Assembly: GCA_016744115.1 (NCBI GenBank)
Contig: JADGEZ010000023.1
Coordinates: forward strand, 2,887 to 35,040
DNA length: 32,154 nucleotides
Direction of reading: 5' to 3'
Source: Sulfurimonas sp.
Lineage (GTDB): Bacteria; Campylobacterota; Campylobacteria; Campylobacterales; Sulfurimonadaceae
The translations under genes were made by a program, and so were the position numbers. Numbering within the stretch: the first letter of the stretch is position 1; every line of letters begins with the position of its first letter. Shown in pieces: positions 21,515 to 30,685 of this stretch. A model generated the notes under the pieces. The model worked only from the letters and a program-made list of their open reading frames with translations. It made no database searches and had not been told where the DNA came from.

Positions 21515-23540
21515 GTTTTGAATTCAACTCATTTGTTAATCCATTTAGATGTTCCGCAGCAGCTGCTATCTCCTCAACATTTCTTGCATTAGTAGATGAT
21601 AAAACATTTATCTCTTCGACTTTATTTACAATTACTTTAACATTATCACCTGTACTTTCAAAGTCATTTACAGTTTTATCACTTGCATTCACTGCTTCAT
21701 TAACAATATCAACAGTTGCATTAATTGTATTTTCAACCCCCTGTGCGATACTTACCAATTCTTGTATTTCATCTGAATTAGTACTCATTTGTGTAGAAGC
21801 ATCACTAATAGACTGAACAACAACATTTATAGTAGCATTTATTTCTGATAATGTTTTTTGAGTTCTCTCAGCTAGTTTTCTGACTTCATCAGCGACAACG
21901 GCAAAGCCTCTCCCGTGTTCACCTGCACGAGCCGCTTCAATGGCTGCATTTAAGGCAAGTAGATTTGTTTGGTCTGCTATATCACCTATAATCACTAATA
22001 CATTTTTAACCTCGTCTGCATCTTTAGAAAGAGTTTCCATATTTTGAGAAAGTTCTGACTCAGTTTGTGCTGTCACTTGAATTTTTGATGTTAGAGAAAT
22101 AATATCATTTCTTGCAATACCTAAGTTTTCATTTGCTTTAATGATATCATCCTTAGATTCTTGTGCATCAGATATTGCATTAATTATTTCTTCTTGAGCT
22201 GTTTTAGCTTGTGCTGTTGCTTGCTCGACTATCACAACAGAGTTTTCCACATTATTTCCAACACCAAGAGCTGTAGTTGAAAGCTCATGAGAAATTGATA
22301 CATTTTCAGTAGAAGAATTTTTGGAGGTAGAAATTAGTTCTTGTAAAGAGTTTAGTAAAGCATTAAAACTTTTAGCCATATCCATAATCTCTGCTGGGGC
22401 ATTTGTATTTACTCTTTGAACTAGGTCATAGTTATTGGATATTTCAAGTATTTTTTCTTTAAATGCATTGATAGGCTTGATGATATTAGAATTTATAATA
22501 AAAAAAGTCACTATAAGAACAATTATTAAAATAATTATAGCATTAATGATTAGAGTATTTCTAATATCATTTGGAGTAATTAAAACTTCTGCCTCATCAA
22601 TTTCAGACATAATTGCCCATCTTAAATTTTCTCCTATTTTAATAGCTTGGTAAGAAGACAAAACAGGATTTCCATTATAATCTATTACTATTTTTGTACC
22701 GTTTTGACCATTAAGTGCATTTTTACTCGCCTCTGTATCACAGCTACCAGTAGATGGATTTGCAAATGAAGCTTTTAAAGAATGACCTTTAGGATCTAAA
22801 TAACTATCACTTCGCATCAGCTTATCTCCGCCAACAAGATAATCCTCTTGAGTATTTCCATAGCCACTCCTAAACTGCATTATTTTATTAATCCTAGCAT
22901 CAGAAATTTGCAGCACGATAATTGATTTCATTAGTCCATCAATAAAAACAGGTGCTCCCAAAAACATAGTAGGAGCATTTTTTGATGGACTATAAGGTTT
23001 CATATCTACAAATACAGGTCTTTTAAGTTCTATCACTTTTTTATATATCTCGCCTAGACCAGAATCCTTTAAAGATCCATGTTTAAGGTTTTCACCATAA
23101 TCAGACTCTTTTGCTTGTGAATACATAACATGTCCATGTGCAGTACAAATAACAAAAACATCATAGTAAGCATATTCTTTTACATAGCCTTGAAAATATT
23201 CTTCATGTTCTAAAGTTTTTTCCTGTGTTAATGGATCTGATACTGGATATTTGCTATTACTTTGTACATCTAGTGCTGAATGAACATAGATTAAGTCCCT
23301 AACTAAATTCTTTACATCTTGACTTTTAGCCATTACATTAATATCTCCAACTCTTTGAGCAAAGAAATTTTGAATTTGACTCGCCTTTAAATCTCGTTTA
23401 GAGGTTAAGTTGTCATAACTTTTTTTCATAAGAGCATTTTTACTTTCAGTAATTGCTGTTACTGTAAGAATTATAGATAAAATAATTAATGAAATTGCTA
23501 CTAGTGATATAACCTGTATTTTTATAGATATATTTCTCAT
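21495..23540 (-). CDS. Methyl-accepting chemotaxis protein with periplasmic Cache-type sensor
   Basis: The 681-aa transmembrane chemoreceptor has TM1 at about 7-29 and a large periplasmic domain at about 35-320 that looks like a double Cache domain ([52 protein letters not shown]). TM2 lies at about 327-348, then a HAMP domain and a long cytoplasmic coiled coil. The signalling tip ([20 protein letters not shown], about 523-542) is near-invariant. AGGGAG precedes the ATG. No obvious sigma-28 site is seen upstream. The ligand is unknown. The gene heads the receptor-cheB-cheR unit, so receptor and adaptation enzymes are coexpressed. Confidence 0.95.
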   Translation of the reverse strand: MRNISIKIQVISLVAISLIILSIILTVTAITESKNALMKKSYDNLTSKRDLKASQIQNFFAQRVGDINVMAKSQDVKNLVRDLIYVHSALDVQSNSKYPVSDPLTQEKTLEHEEYFQGYVKEYAYYDVFVICTAHGHVMYSQAKESDYGENLKHGSLKDSGLGEIYKKVIELKRPVFVDMKPYSPSKNAPTMFLGAPVFIDGLMKSIIVLQISDARINKIMQFRSGYGNTQEDYLVGGDKLMRSDSYLDPKGHSLKASFANPSTGSCDTEASKNALNGQNGTKIVIDYNGNPVLSSYQAIKIGENLRWAIMSEIDEAEVLITPNDIRNTLIINAIIILIIVLIVTFFIINSNIIKPINAFKEKILEISNNYDLVQRVNTNAPAEIMDMAKSFNALLNSLQELISTSKNSSTENVSISHELSTTALGVGNNVENSVVIVEQATAQAKTAQEEIINAISDAQESKDDIIKANENLGIARNDIISLTSKIQVTAQTESELSQNMETLSKDADEVKNVLVIIGDIADQTNLLALNAAIEAARAGEHGRGFAVVADEVRKLAERTQKTLSEINATINVVVQSISDASTQMSTNSDEIQELVSIAQGVENTINATVDIVNEAVNASDKTVNDFESTGDNVKVIVNKVEEINVLSSTNARNVEEIAAAAEHLNGLTNELNSKLETFRT

Positions 23541-23762
23541 ATATACTCCCTTGCAGTTTACTCAGAGTTCTTTTTTAAAGTTTTTTAACTTTAAATTCAA
23601 ATTACTCACTTTTATCCTCGTATTCTATCATTTTAAAAAAATATTTTCAATTTTTATATGATCTTAAATATATTTTCTTATCCAAACGCTCTATCATACC
23701 TTTATTTAGTCTTATTTTCAATAATAATTAGCTATGCAAGAAATAAGTCCTTCTAAATGTGA

Positions 23763-23768
23763 TAAAAT
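23763..23768 (+). promoter_or_regulatory. Putative extended -10 for the M48 protease operon
   Basis: TGTGATAAAAT fits the gnTAnaAT-type -10 of Campylobacterota and lies 26 nt before the ATG at 23795. The rest of the 254-nt gap from 23541 is very AT-rich and holds a short AAAGTT-TTTT-AACTTT palindrome (23577-23592) and a TTCTTGCATA-type motif on the minus strand (about 23734-23744). Confidence 0.4.
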
Positions 23769-23794
23769 ACTAAAAATAATTACAAGGCAATACA

Positions 23795-25045
23795 ATGTTA
23801 ATGACAATCGTTACGATATACACTCTTTATCTACTTATAAATATATATACAAGTCTCATGCAAATAGGGTTCATAAATGTAGCAAAAAGAAAATCACCAG
23901 TACTCTTAGATGCTACAAAATTTTTACTAGCAGGAAACTATGCAGTAGCCAAAGAAAAACTTAGCTTAGTAAATGCATTTATTGATTATATATTGTTTAT
24001 AGCATGGATGGGACTTGGTATCTCTTGGCTAGAAAATACTATTTTTTTACAAAATGATGCCCTTCAAAATATTATGATTGTTATGAGTTTTTTAATTATC
24101 GGCTCTTTTATCTCTTTACCTTTTTCGTATTATGAGAAATTTGTTTTAGATGAGGAGTTTGGATTTAACAAATCATCACTTAGTCTTTGGATAAAAGATA
24201 CATTTATCTCATTTGTCTTAACTCTTCTTTTTGGTTCTATTGTTATTTGGGGTATTTATGAGATAATATCAAGTTTTGTAAATTGGTGGATTTGGAGTTT
24301 CGTGTTTATCTTCGCAGTAATAATTTTGATAAATATGCTTTATCCAGCTTTTCGAGCAACTTTTTTTGATAAACTAACTCCTTTAGAGGATAAAGATCTT
24401 GACTCAGATATAAAAGAACTTATGAATAAAACAGGTTTTGTAAGTTCTGGTGTATTTGTAAGTGATGCAAGCAAGCGTGATGCTAGATTAAATGCTTATT
24501 TTGGTGGTTTTTCAAAAGCAAAAAGAGTAGTGCTATTTGATACTTTAATCCAAAAACTTACAACAAAGGAACTTTTAGCAGTATTGGGTCACGAACTTGG
24601 ACATTTTGCACATGGAGATATATATAAAAATATTGCTTTAGTTGGTGCTATGCTTTTTGCGATGTTTGGAATTTTTGGGAATCTTCCATCTTCTTTATAT
24701 ATAGAGATAGGGATAAGTGAATCTCCTGCAAGTATTATGATTTTATTACTTTTATTTATGCCAGTTTTAGGTTTTGTAATGATGCCTATTATGGGAGTAG
24801 TGAGTCGTCATAATGAATATGCAGCAGATAAGATGGGAAGTGAACTTGGTGGTCCATCTGGGGCTATTGAACTTGCAAACGCTCTTAAAAAGCTAGTCAC
24901 GGAAAATAAAAGTTTTCCTTTGTCTCATCCCTTATATATCTTTTTCCATTATACGCATCCCCCTGTAATAGAAAGATTAATAGAACTAGGTGTTGATATA
25001 GGAAATACTTCAAAAGAATCTTTAGATGGAAGTCAAATCGTGTGA
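23795..25045 (+). CDS. M48-family membrane metalloprotease (Ste24/CAAX-protease-like)
   Basis: The 416-aa protein has several N-terminal transmembrane segments (about 1-20, 60-80, 95-118, 140-190) followed by a cytoplasmic catalytic region. The zinc site is HELGH at 266-270 (LGHELGHFAHGD), with the third ligand Glu341 in NEYAADKMG. EEFGFNKSSLSLWIKD and the C-terminal SHPLYIFFHYTHPPVIERL are characteristic of Ste24-type enzymes (CAAX prenyl protease 1 family), which in bacteria take part in membrane protein quality control. The stop overlaps the GTG of prmC (GTGA), and prmC and a DUF4149 gene follow in the same direction. Confidence 0.93.
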   Translation: MLMTIVTIYTLYLLINIYTSLMQIGFINVAKRKSPVLLDATKFLLAGNYAVAKEKLSLVNAFIDYILFIAWMGLGISWLENTIFLQNDALQNIMIVMSFLIIGSFISLPFSYYEKFVLDEEFGFNKSSLSLWIKDTFISFVLTLLFGSIVIWGIYEIISSFVNWWIWSFVFIFAVIILINMLYPAFRATFFDKLTPLEDKDLDSDIKELMNKTGFVSSGVFVSDASKRDARLNAYFGGFSKAKRVVLFDTLIQKLTTKELLAVLGHELGHFAHGDIYKNIALVGAMLFAMFGIFGNLPSSLYIEIGISESPASIMILLLLFMPVLGFVMMPIMGVVSRHNEYAADKMGSELGGPSGAIELANALKKLVTENKSFPLSHPLYIFFHYTHPPVIERLIELGVDIGNTSKESLDGSQIV

Positions 25046-25860
25046 TAGTAAAAGAAGTTTTAAAAGATATAACACAAAAGTTAAACCCTTATATTTCACG
25101 AGCCTCAAGAGAAGCCCAACTTCTCTTAATGGCTTATTTAAATGTAGATGAACTTTACTTAATTACACATCAAAATACTCAAGTGAAAAATTTAGAAGCA
25201 TTATATATCTGGGTACAAAGACGGATGAAAAATGAACCTTTTGAATACATCACAAATAAAGTGAGCTTTTATAGTGAGGAATTTTATATAGCACAAGGTG
25301 CTTTAATCCCTCGCCCTGAAACAGAAATTTTGATTGATGAGGTTCTTAACCACATAATGAGTTTAAAATCAAATATACAATTTGTTGAAGTTGGAGTTGG
25401 AAGCGGAGTTATCTCTATTATCTTAGCTCAAAAATTTCCAAATGCTCGATTTATTGCAATAGATATTTCTCAAGATGCTCTTGAAATTGCTAAAATAAAT
25501 ATCAAAGAGTTTGGATTAGAAAATAGAATTGAATTAAGACTTGGCTCACTCCTAGATACTGTAAATGAAAAGATAGATTATCTTGTTTCTAATCCCCCTT
25601 ATATAGAAAATGGAATTATTTTGGAATCAAATTTAGGCTATGAACCTCAAAATGCATTATTTGGTGGAGATAAAGGAGATGAAATTATTAAGTCACTTCT
25701 TGATGAAGTCTTAAGAAGAGATATTAAGTTTTTTTCTTGTGAGATGGGTTATGACCAAAAGGGTAAAATTACAGAGTATTTAAAAGAAATACAAAATAAA
25801 AATTTAGAGTTCTATAAAGATTTAGCAAATTTTGATAGAGGTTTTACCTTAAGGTTATAA
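25042..25860 (+). CDS. prmC: Peptide chain release factor N5-glutamine methyltransferase
   Basis: PrmC methylates the glutamine of the GGQ motif in RF1 and RF2, which is needed for efficient termination. The 272-aa length is typical. The N-terminal helical domain (residues 1-90) is followed by IPRPETEIL, the SAM-binding FVEVGVGSGVISIILA (about 114-129), AIDISQDALEIA, and the catalytic NPPY near 184-187. The GTG start overlaps the stop of the M48 gene by 4 nt. An alternative name is hemK. Confidence 0.95.
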   Translation: MIVKEVLKDITQKLNPYISRASREAQLLLMAYLNVDELYLITHQNTQVKNLEALYIWVQRRMKNEPFEYITNKVSFYSEEFYIAQGALIPRPETEILIDEVLNHIMSLKSNIQFVEVGVGSGVISIILAQKFPNARFIAIDISQDALEIAKINIKEFGLENRIELRLGSLLDTVNEKIDYLVSNPPYIENGIILESNLGYEPQNALFGGDKGDEIIKSLLDEVLRRDIKFFSCEMGYDQKGKITEYLKEIQNKNLEFYKDLANFDRGFTLRL

Positions 25861-25863
25861 GTA

Positions 25864-26343
25864 TTGAGCAAAAAAATATACTGGGATTTTTCTTATTTAA
25901 TTGTTTTAGCTGCTTCTTTTGGAGCGGTTATCGTTTTAGGTGCTTTTGTTGCTCCCGTGATATTTCATACAGATAAAATTTTAGTAGATATGTTGATTGA
26001 TGACTATAATGCTGGGATTATTATGGGTAAAATATTTTTTAATTTTTCATATTGGATTTATTTTTTAGCTTTTTTTACAATGATTTATGAAGCTGTAGAA
26101 TACAAGCAAGGCTATCGTGATGCTACAGCATTTGCTAGTGCAGTTACGGTGATGTTTAGTTCCCTAATGTTTAGTGGAGTATATGCACCTCAAATACTTG
26201 CAATGCAAGCCTTAGGTGTAGAGGCAACACAAAGTGATACCTTTAAAAATATACATATTGCAAGTGAGATAGATTTTAAAATTTTAGCGGTTGCTTTGAT
26301 TGTTCTATTTGTTCGAAGACTCATGCTTTTGAGGAAAGTATAG
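25864..26343 (+). CDS. DUF4149-like integral membrane protein
   Basis: This 159-aa protein has about four transmembrane helices: YLIVLAASFGAVIVLGAFVAPVIF, SYWIYFLAFFTMIYEAV, ATAFASAVTVMFSSLMFSGVYA and FKILAVALIVLFVRRLML. The GAFVAPVIF and IFFNFSYW segments are typical of DUF4149 proteins, whose function is unknown. The frame starts with TTG at 25864, 3 nt after prmC. It is the last gene of the M48-prmC operon and converges with the J-domain gene, 8 nt away. Confidence 0.82.
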   Translation: MSKKIYWDFSYLIVLAASFGAVIVLGAFVAPVIFHTDKILVDMLIDDYNAGIIMGKIFFNFSYWIYFLAFFTMIYEAVEYKQGYRDATAFASAVTVMFSSLMFSGVYAPQILAMQALGVEATQSDTFKNIHIASEIDFKILAVALIVLFVRRLMLLRKV

Positions 26344-26351
26344 TCTATAAA

Positions 26352-26642
26352 CTATCTATTTCCAAACTTGTCATGCCACCATTCTTGGGGAGTGTAAAAT
26401 ACTTTTTTAATTTTTTCTTCATTAAAGTCATATTCATAATTATTACAATAACTTAATACAATCTCATAAGCTTCATTAATCATTACACTCATTTGAGTCG
26501 CTTTTTCTAAATTATCTTTATGCTTATCGGGATGCCATGTTTTCATAAGATTCTTGTAGCTTAATTTTATCTCTTTGAGCGTAGAAGTTTCTCTAAGACC
26601 AAGAAGAGTTTTGGCCTTTATGAGTTTTTCAAAGGAGGTCAA
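26352..26642 (-). CDS. Small J-domain protein (DnaJ-like, 96 aa)
   Basis: The protein is essentially a single J domain: KTLLGLRETSTLKEIKLSYKNL, then WHPDKHKDN with the HPD tripeptide required to stimulate DnaK ATPase, then MSVMINEAYEIVLSY, and a short C-terminal tail (FYTPQEWWHDKFGNR). It lacks the Gly/Phe, zinc-finger and substrate-binding regions of full DnaJ, so it is a specialised co-chaperone. The TTG at 26642 has no good ribosome site, so the exact start is uncertain. It lies 7 nt after ftsZ in the same direction and is probably cotranscribed with the division genes. Confidence 0.85.
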   Translation of the reverse strand: MTSFEKLIKAKTLLGLRETSTLKEIKLSYKNLMKTWHPDKHKDNLEKATQMSVMINEAYEIVLSYCNNYEYDFNEEKIKKVFYTPQEWWHDKFGNR

Positions 26643-26649
26643 AAAAATT

Positions 26650-27747
26650 CTAGTCTTGTTGATGTCTCATATATGCTGGTATATCAAGATAATCACTATC
26701 ATGCTCACCACCAACAACAAGTCGTGGACGAATAATTACTTTTTCTGATACCTCTTTTGGTTCATCTGGAATTGAATTTTCAAAACCTGTAGCCACAATA
26801 GTAATCTTTACATAGTTCTCAGCTAAAGTTTCATCCGTAGATGTACCGAAAATAATATCAGCCTCATCATGAGCACTATCATTGACGATATTCATCGCTT
26901 CATATATCTCCATAGTTGGAAAATCTGGGTGCATATGGAAATGCACCAAAACACCCATAGCTCCGTTGATTGACATATTATCTAATAGTGGAGATTCTAT
27001 CGCAGCTTTAATCGCTTCATAGGCTGAGTTTTCACCCTCATGCTCACCAACGCCCATAAGTGCCATACCTTTATGACTCATAACAGTTTGCAAATCCGCA
27101 AAGTCAAGATTGATATCATTATCTCCGCTTGAAAGGATTACACCAGAAGTTCCACTAACTGCTTGAGCTAAAATACTATCAACTATTTTAAAACTTTTTT
27201 TTACACCTAGTTTCTTATCTATTACTGAAAGTAATTTTTCGTTTGGAATAACGACTATAGAATCACTCTCTTTTTTAAGCTCTTCAAGTCCCTCTTCAGC
27301 AATTTTAAGTCTTTTTTTACCCTCAAATTTAAAGGGTTTAGTAACAACAGAAATAGTCAGTGCTCCAACTTCTTTGGCAATTTGAGCAACGATTGGTGCT
27401 GCTCCAGTCCCCGTTCCACCTCCAAGACCAGCAGAAATAAATACTATATCTGCACCATCAAGGGCTGCTTTTATATCTTCATAATTCTCAATTGCAGACT
27501 CTTTACCTACCGCAGGTTTCATTCCAGCACCTAAGCCCTTTGTAAGTTTTGTGCCTATCTGAATTTTAGAAGCAGCATTATTTTCTGATAAGACTTGTGC
27601 ATCAGTGTTTATAAGCATCAATTCAATACCAGTAACACCTTCTTTAAGCATATGTCCAATCATATTACTACCACCACCACCTACTCCAACTGCTATAATT
27701 CTAGCACCGCTGATATTAGTAGCTTCTTTTACGCTATATGGTTCCAT
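26650..27747 (-). CDS. ftsZ: Cell division protein FtsZ
   Basis: FtsZ is the tubulin-like GTPase that polymerises into the Z ring. At 365 aa it has the GTP-binding loop VGVGGGGSNM near residues 17-26, the tubulin signature GGGTGTGAAP (about 106-118), the T7 synergy loop NLDFADLQTVM, and the conserved C-terminal peptide (LDIPAYMRHQQ) that binds FtsA. A strong AAGGAGAA precedes the ATG, 10 nt after ftsA. The ppiD-like-ftsA-ftsZ order matches Campylobacter. Confidence 0.98.
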   Translation of the reverse strand: MEPYSVKEATNISGARIIAVGVGGGGSNMIGHMLKEGVTGIELMLINTDAQVLSENNAASKIQIGTKLTKGLGAGMKPAVGKESAIENYEDIKAALDGADIVFISAGLGGGTGTGAAPIVAQIAKEVGALTISVVTKPFKFEGKKRLKIAEEGLEELKKESDSIVVIPNEKLLSVIDKKLGVKKSFKIVDSILAQAVSGTSGVILSSGDNDINLDFADLQTVMSHKGMALMGVGEHEGENSAYEAIKAAIESPLLDNMSINGAMGVLVHFHMHPDFPTMEIYEAMNIVNDSAHDEADIIFGTSTDETLAENYVKITIVATGFENSIPDEPKEVSEKVIIRPRLVVGGEHDSDYLDIPAYMRHQQD

Positions 27748-27757
27748 AATTTTCTCC

Positions 27758-29119
27758 TTAAAATAACTGGGTTGCCCAGTTCCAAAATTTATTTACTGTT
27801 CTTGCTTCATCATTGTTTTTTTCTTTTTGTGATTCTAGATCAATCATTGTAGCAATATCTTCTTTCTCATTTTGTGCAGGCAGTATTGTTAATTCACTCT
27901 TTTGTTCAAAATCAACACTTGTCTGAGAAAATGGTATCTCACTAGAATGTCGAACTTTTTTGTTTACATCAATTTCATAAGGCGTATATGCCGAATCTGC
28001 ATACATAACAAGTCCAACTGCACTCGAATACTCCGCACCACGAAGATTATCAAATAAACCATCCATCTCCTTAGGCTTTGCTATACGAATAGGCATAGCA
28101 CCAAAAATTGCCATTGCTAAATCACGAATCCCTTCCATTTTTGAAAAGCCACCAGTAAGCACAACACCTGCACCCATTTGATTTTTCAGACCACTATCAT
28201 CTATAAATTGTGCTAAAATCATAAGAGTTTCTTGAACTCGTGCAAAAATGACATTGTGCACAACTTCTAATGATACTTGATGAGTGTTATCCTCATCCCC
28301 AATAATTGGAAGTTCTATAAGCTCATTTGTAGGTGTTAAAAGCGAACCATAAGAAAGCTTAACAGTATCTGCAACTTTTAATGGCGTATGAAGTGCCATC
28401 GACAAGTCACTTGTAACATGGTTTGAGCCTACCCCTAAAAAGTTATTGTATTTAATTGCATTACCTACATGAATAGTAATATTACTTGTATTACCACCCA
28501 TATCTATCACAGCTACACCTAACTCTTTTTCATCTTGATTTACAGTTGCAATTGAAGAAGCATAGGAATTTAAAATCACATTATCAACTTCTATCCCTGC
28601 TCCACGAATAGATTTTTTAAGATTGCTTAGATTAGATTTTTGTGTAGTAATGATATGCGTTTCAACTTCTAATCTAGACGCATTCATTCCTAGTGGATCT
28701 TCTATAAAATCTTGGTCATCAACTTTAAAGTTAAATGGAAGTGCATGAAGCACTTCATATTCATTTGGAATATTAGCATTATATAATGATGTCTGCATAA
28801 CCCTCTCTATCTCTTTAAAACTTATTTCTTTGTTTGGAATATTTACAATACCATTAGAATTTAAACTTTTTGTATATGCTCCACTCATTGAAACAATCGC
28901 TCTTTTTATTTCACTACCTGCTACCCTTTTAGCATCTGCGACAGCTGTCTTGATAGATTTAGAGGCTAGTTCAATATTTGTAATACTTCCCTTTTTTAGA
29001 CCTTGAGCTTTTGTTGTTCCCGCACCAATTATTTGAATAGAATCATTTTCGTTTGTTTCTGCAATTATTGCGCATATTTTTGTTGAGCCTATATCAATAG
29101 CTAAAATAGTTTTACTCAA
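27758..29119 (-). CDS. ftsA: Cell division protein FtsA
   Basis: FtsA is an actin-fold ATPase that tethers FtsZ to the membrane and recruits late division proteins. The 453-aa protein shows the phosphate-1 motif AIDIGSTKICAII, VIDMGGNTSNITI (phosphate 2), and VVLTGGFSKMEGI (adenosine motif). The C-terminal tail KFWNWATQLF is the amphipathic membrane-targeting helix. The start is TTG at 29119, with GAAGGA upstream, 1 nt after the stop of the ppiD-like gene. The C-terminal linker (about 390-440) is rich in Glu, Lys and Asn. Confidence 0.97.
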   Translation of the reverse strand: MSKTILAIDIGSTKICAIIAETNENDSIQIIGAGTTKAQGLKKGSITNIELASKSIKTAVADAKRVAGSEIKRAIVSMSGAYTKSLNSNGIVNIPNKEISFKEIERVMQTSLYNANIPNEYEVLHALPFNFKVDDQDFIEDPLGMNASRLEVETHIITTQKSNLSNLKKSIRGAGIEVDNVILNSYASSIATVNQDEKELGVAVIDMGGNTSNITIHVGNAIKYNNFLGVGSNHVTSDLSMALHTPLKVADTVKLSYGSLLTPTNELIELPIIGDEDNTHQVSLEVVHNVIFARVQETLMILAQFIDDSGLKNQMGAGVVLTGGFSKMEGIRDLAMAIFGAMPIRIAKPKEMDGLFDNLRGAEYSSAVGLVMYADSAYTPYEIDVNKKVRHSSEIPFSQTSVDFEQKSELTILPAQNEKEDIATMIDLESQKEKNNDEARTVNKFWNWATQLF

Positions 29120-29120
29120 C

Positions 29121-30581
29121 TTACATTCCTTCTAAAAAAATCTTTGTATTATATTTATTTTGAAGATTTTTTATTAAGCCCTCATTAAACATTGCGTTTT
29201 TAATTTGGATGATAGAATCTTCTTTCTCATTCTTACTATCAAGCATTTTTTGTTCCAAAATATTGTATATGATTATTGTACCATCTTCTAAACTAATACT
29301 CCCTTTTTTCATTTGAGTATTAAAAACTTGTGCTAAAAATTCTTTAGCCTGTATTAATGAAATATCACTAAGCATCATTGCATCTGTAACTTTTATAAAA
29401 TCGCTTGTTCTACCTTCAAAATCTTCAAAAGAGTTATTTGCAAGTTCAAGGAGTTTTTTTCTTTTTTGTTCTTTTATAAATAATGGCAATACAGAAATTT
29501 TTGCTTGCTCAAATGTTTTTACAATTGATGGATTAATTTTTAAGAGTTCAAAAGAAAAATATTCATCACCCATCTTCAATGGTTTTAAATATGCAGAGGA
29601 AAAAGACAATTGAGTAATTTTTTCAAAAATTTCTTGATTAAATTGATTGTTACTTTGAGAAATAGTTATAGTTTTGATTTCTAAACCTTTTAGCTTTCCT
29701 TTTTTGTAAGTAGAATATCCCCTAAGTGCCATCCTTTTTGTTGCTTTAGCATTAAGTTCGAAAATAACTTTTTCTCTTGCGCTTTTTAAATCAAGTATTT
29801 TTCCATCTATATTTCTAAAATGGTTTTTATTTTGTGAATAATACTCAGATATTTTTGTGTTATTGTATTCTTTTGATAGAAATTCTTGTTTAATATATTT
29901 TAACTCATAAGATACTTCACTCATAAAATTTTGTTGATTTTTTTCCCAATATTGTTTTAAAACTGTATCAGAACTATCTATAGGTATGTTTTGATCATCT
30001 AGGAGTTTATACTTGATTTTATCCGCGATACTTACAGCTGTTGGGATTATTTTATCTTCATTTTTTGTAGAATAAATAGCTAAGAGTTTGAGAGTTTTTT
30101 GAATTAACAATTGTTTTCGTAAATCATTTTCATATTCTCTAATGCTAAAGTTATTTCTTGAAAGAGTTTCTTTATAAATTGCTTTGTTAAAAACACCGTC
30201 TTTGAAAAAATATTCTTGACTTGTCAATTCTTCTAATAATTCTACATCAGAAACTCTTAAATCATATGAAATTGCAAGGTTTAGGACAAGTGCTTGATTG
30301 CTAAGCTGGTCCATAGCTTGTTTTTGTAAACCAAACATTTTTGCTTGTTCTTCATCAAACTTACCCTGGAACATTTCATTGTACTGTGAGTAAAGTTTAG
30401 AATAAGATTTTTGTAACTGTCCATGTGTTATCTCTATGTCTCCTACTTTTGCAACTGCCCCTGCTTTATCTCCGTAAGAATATTGACCCCATCCAACAAA
30501 ACCTGCTCCAACAAAAGCTATCGTTGATATCCAAATAGTGATAATGAGGTATTTTTTATGTCTTTGCATCCATGTAATCAT
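29121..30581 (-). CDS. PpiD/SurA-type membrane-anchored periplasmic chaperone
   Basis: The 486-aa protein has a short cytoplasmic N-terminus (MITWMQRHKKYL), one transmembrane anchor (about residues 13-32), then a SurA_N-like domain (AKVGDIEITHGQLQKSYSKL... LSNQALVLNLAISYDLRVSD). This is the PpiD architecture: an inner-membrane, periplasm-facing folding factor near the Sec translocon. I do not see a clear parvulin PPIase domain with its usual motifs; the middle region (about 230-360) is diverged and may be catalytically inactive. It is the first gene of the ppiD-like-ftsA-ftsZ run, with a candidate -10 TATAAT at 30656-30661. Confidence 0.85.
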   Translation of the reverse strand: MITWMQRHKKYLIITIWISTIAFVGAGFVGWGQYSYGDKAGAVAKVGDIEITHGQLQKSYSKLYSQYNEMFQGKFDEEQAKMFGLQKQAMDQLSNQALVLNLAISYDLRVSDVELLEELTSQEYFFKDGVFNKAIYKETLSRNNFSIREYENDLRKQLLIQKTLKLLAIYSTKNEDKIIPTAVSIADKIKYKLLDDQNIPIDSSDTVLKQYWEKNQQNFMSEVSYELKYIKQEFLSKEYNNTKISEYYSQNKNHFRNIDGKILDLKSAREKVIFELNAKATKRMALRGYSTYKKGKLKGLEIKTITISQSNNQFNQEIFEKITQLSFSSAYLKPLKMGDEYFSFELLKINPSIVKTFEQAKISVLPLFIKEQKRKKLLELANNSFEDFEGRTSDFIKVTDAMMLSDISLIQAKEFLAQVFNTQMKKGSISLEDGTIIIYNILEQKMLDSKNEKEDSIIQIKNAMFNEGLIKNLQNKYNTKIFLEGM

Positions 30582-30655
30582 ATATAAAAAACCTTGTTTG
30601 TATTATTTTTGTTATTTTAGGTTAATTCTCATTAAAACTTCATAAAATGGACTTA

Positions 30656-30661
30656 ATTATA
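30656..30661 (-). promoter_or_regulatory. Candidate -10 box upstream of the ppiD-like-ftsA-ftsZ genes
   Basis: Minus-strand TATAAT, 75 nt before the start of the ppiD-like gene. The leader would be long and other A/T-rich boxes lie closer, so this is tentative. Confidence 0.3.
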
Positions 30662-30685
30662 AAAATGCTTACTTATATCCGTTAA

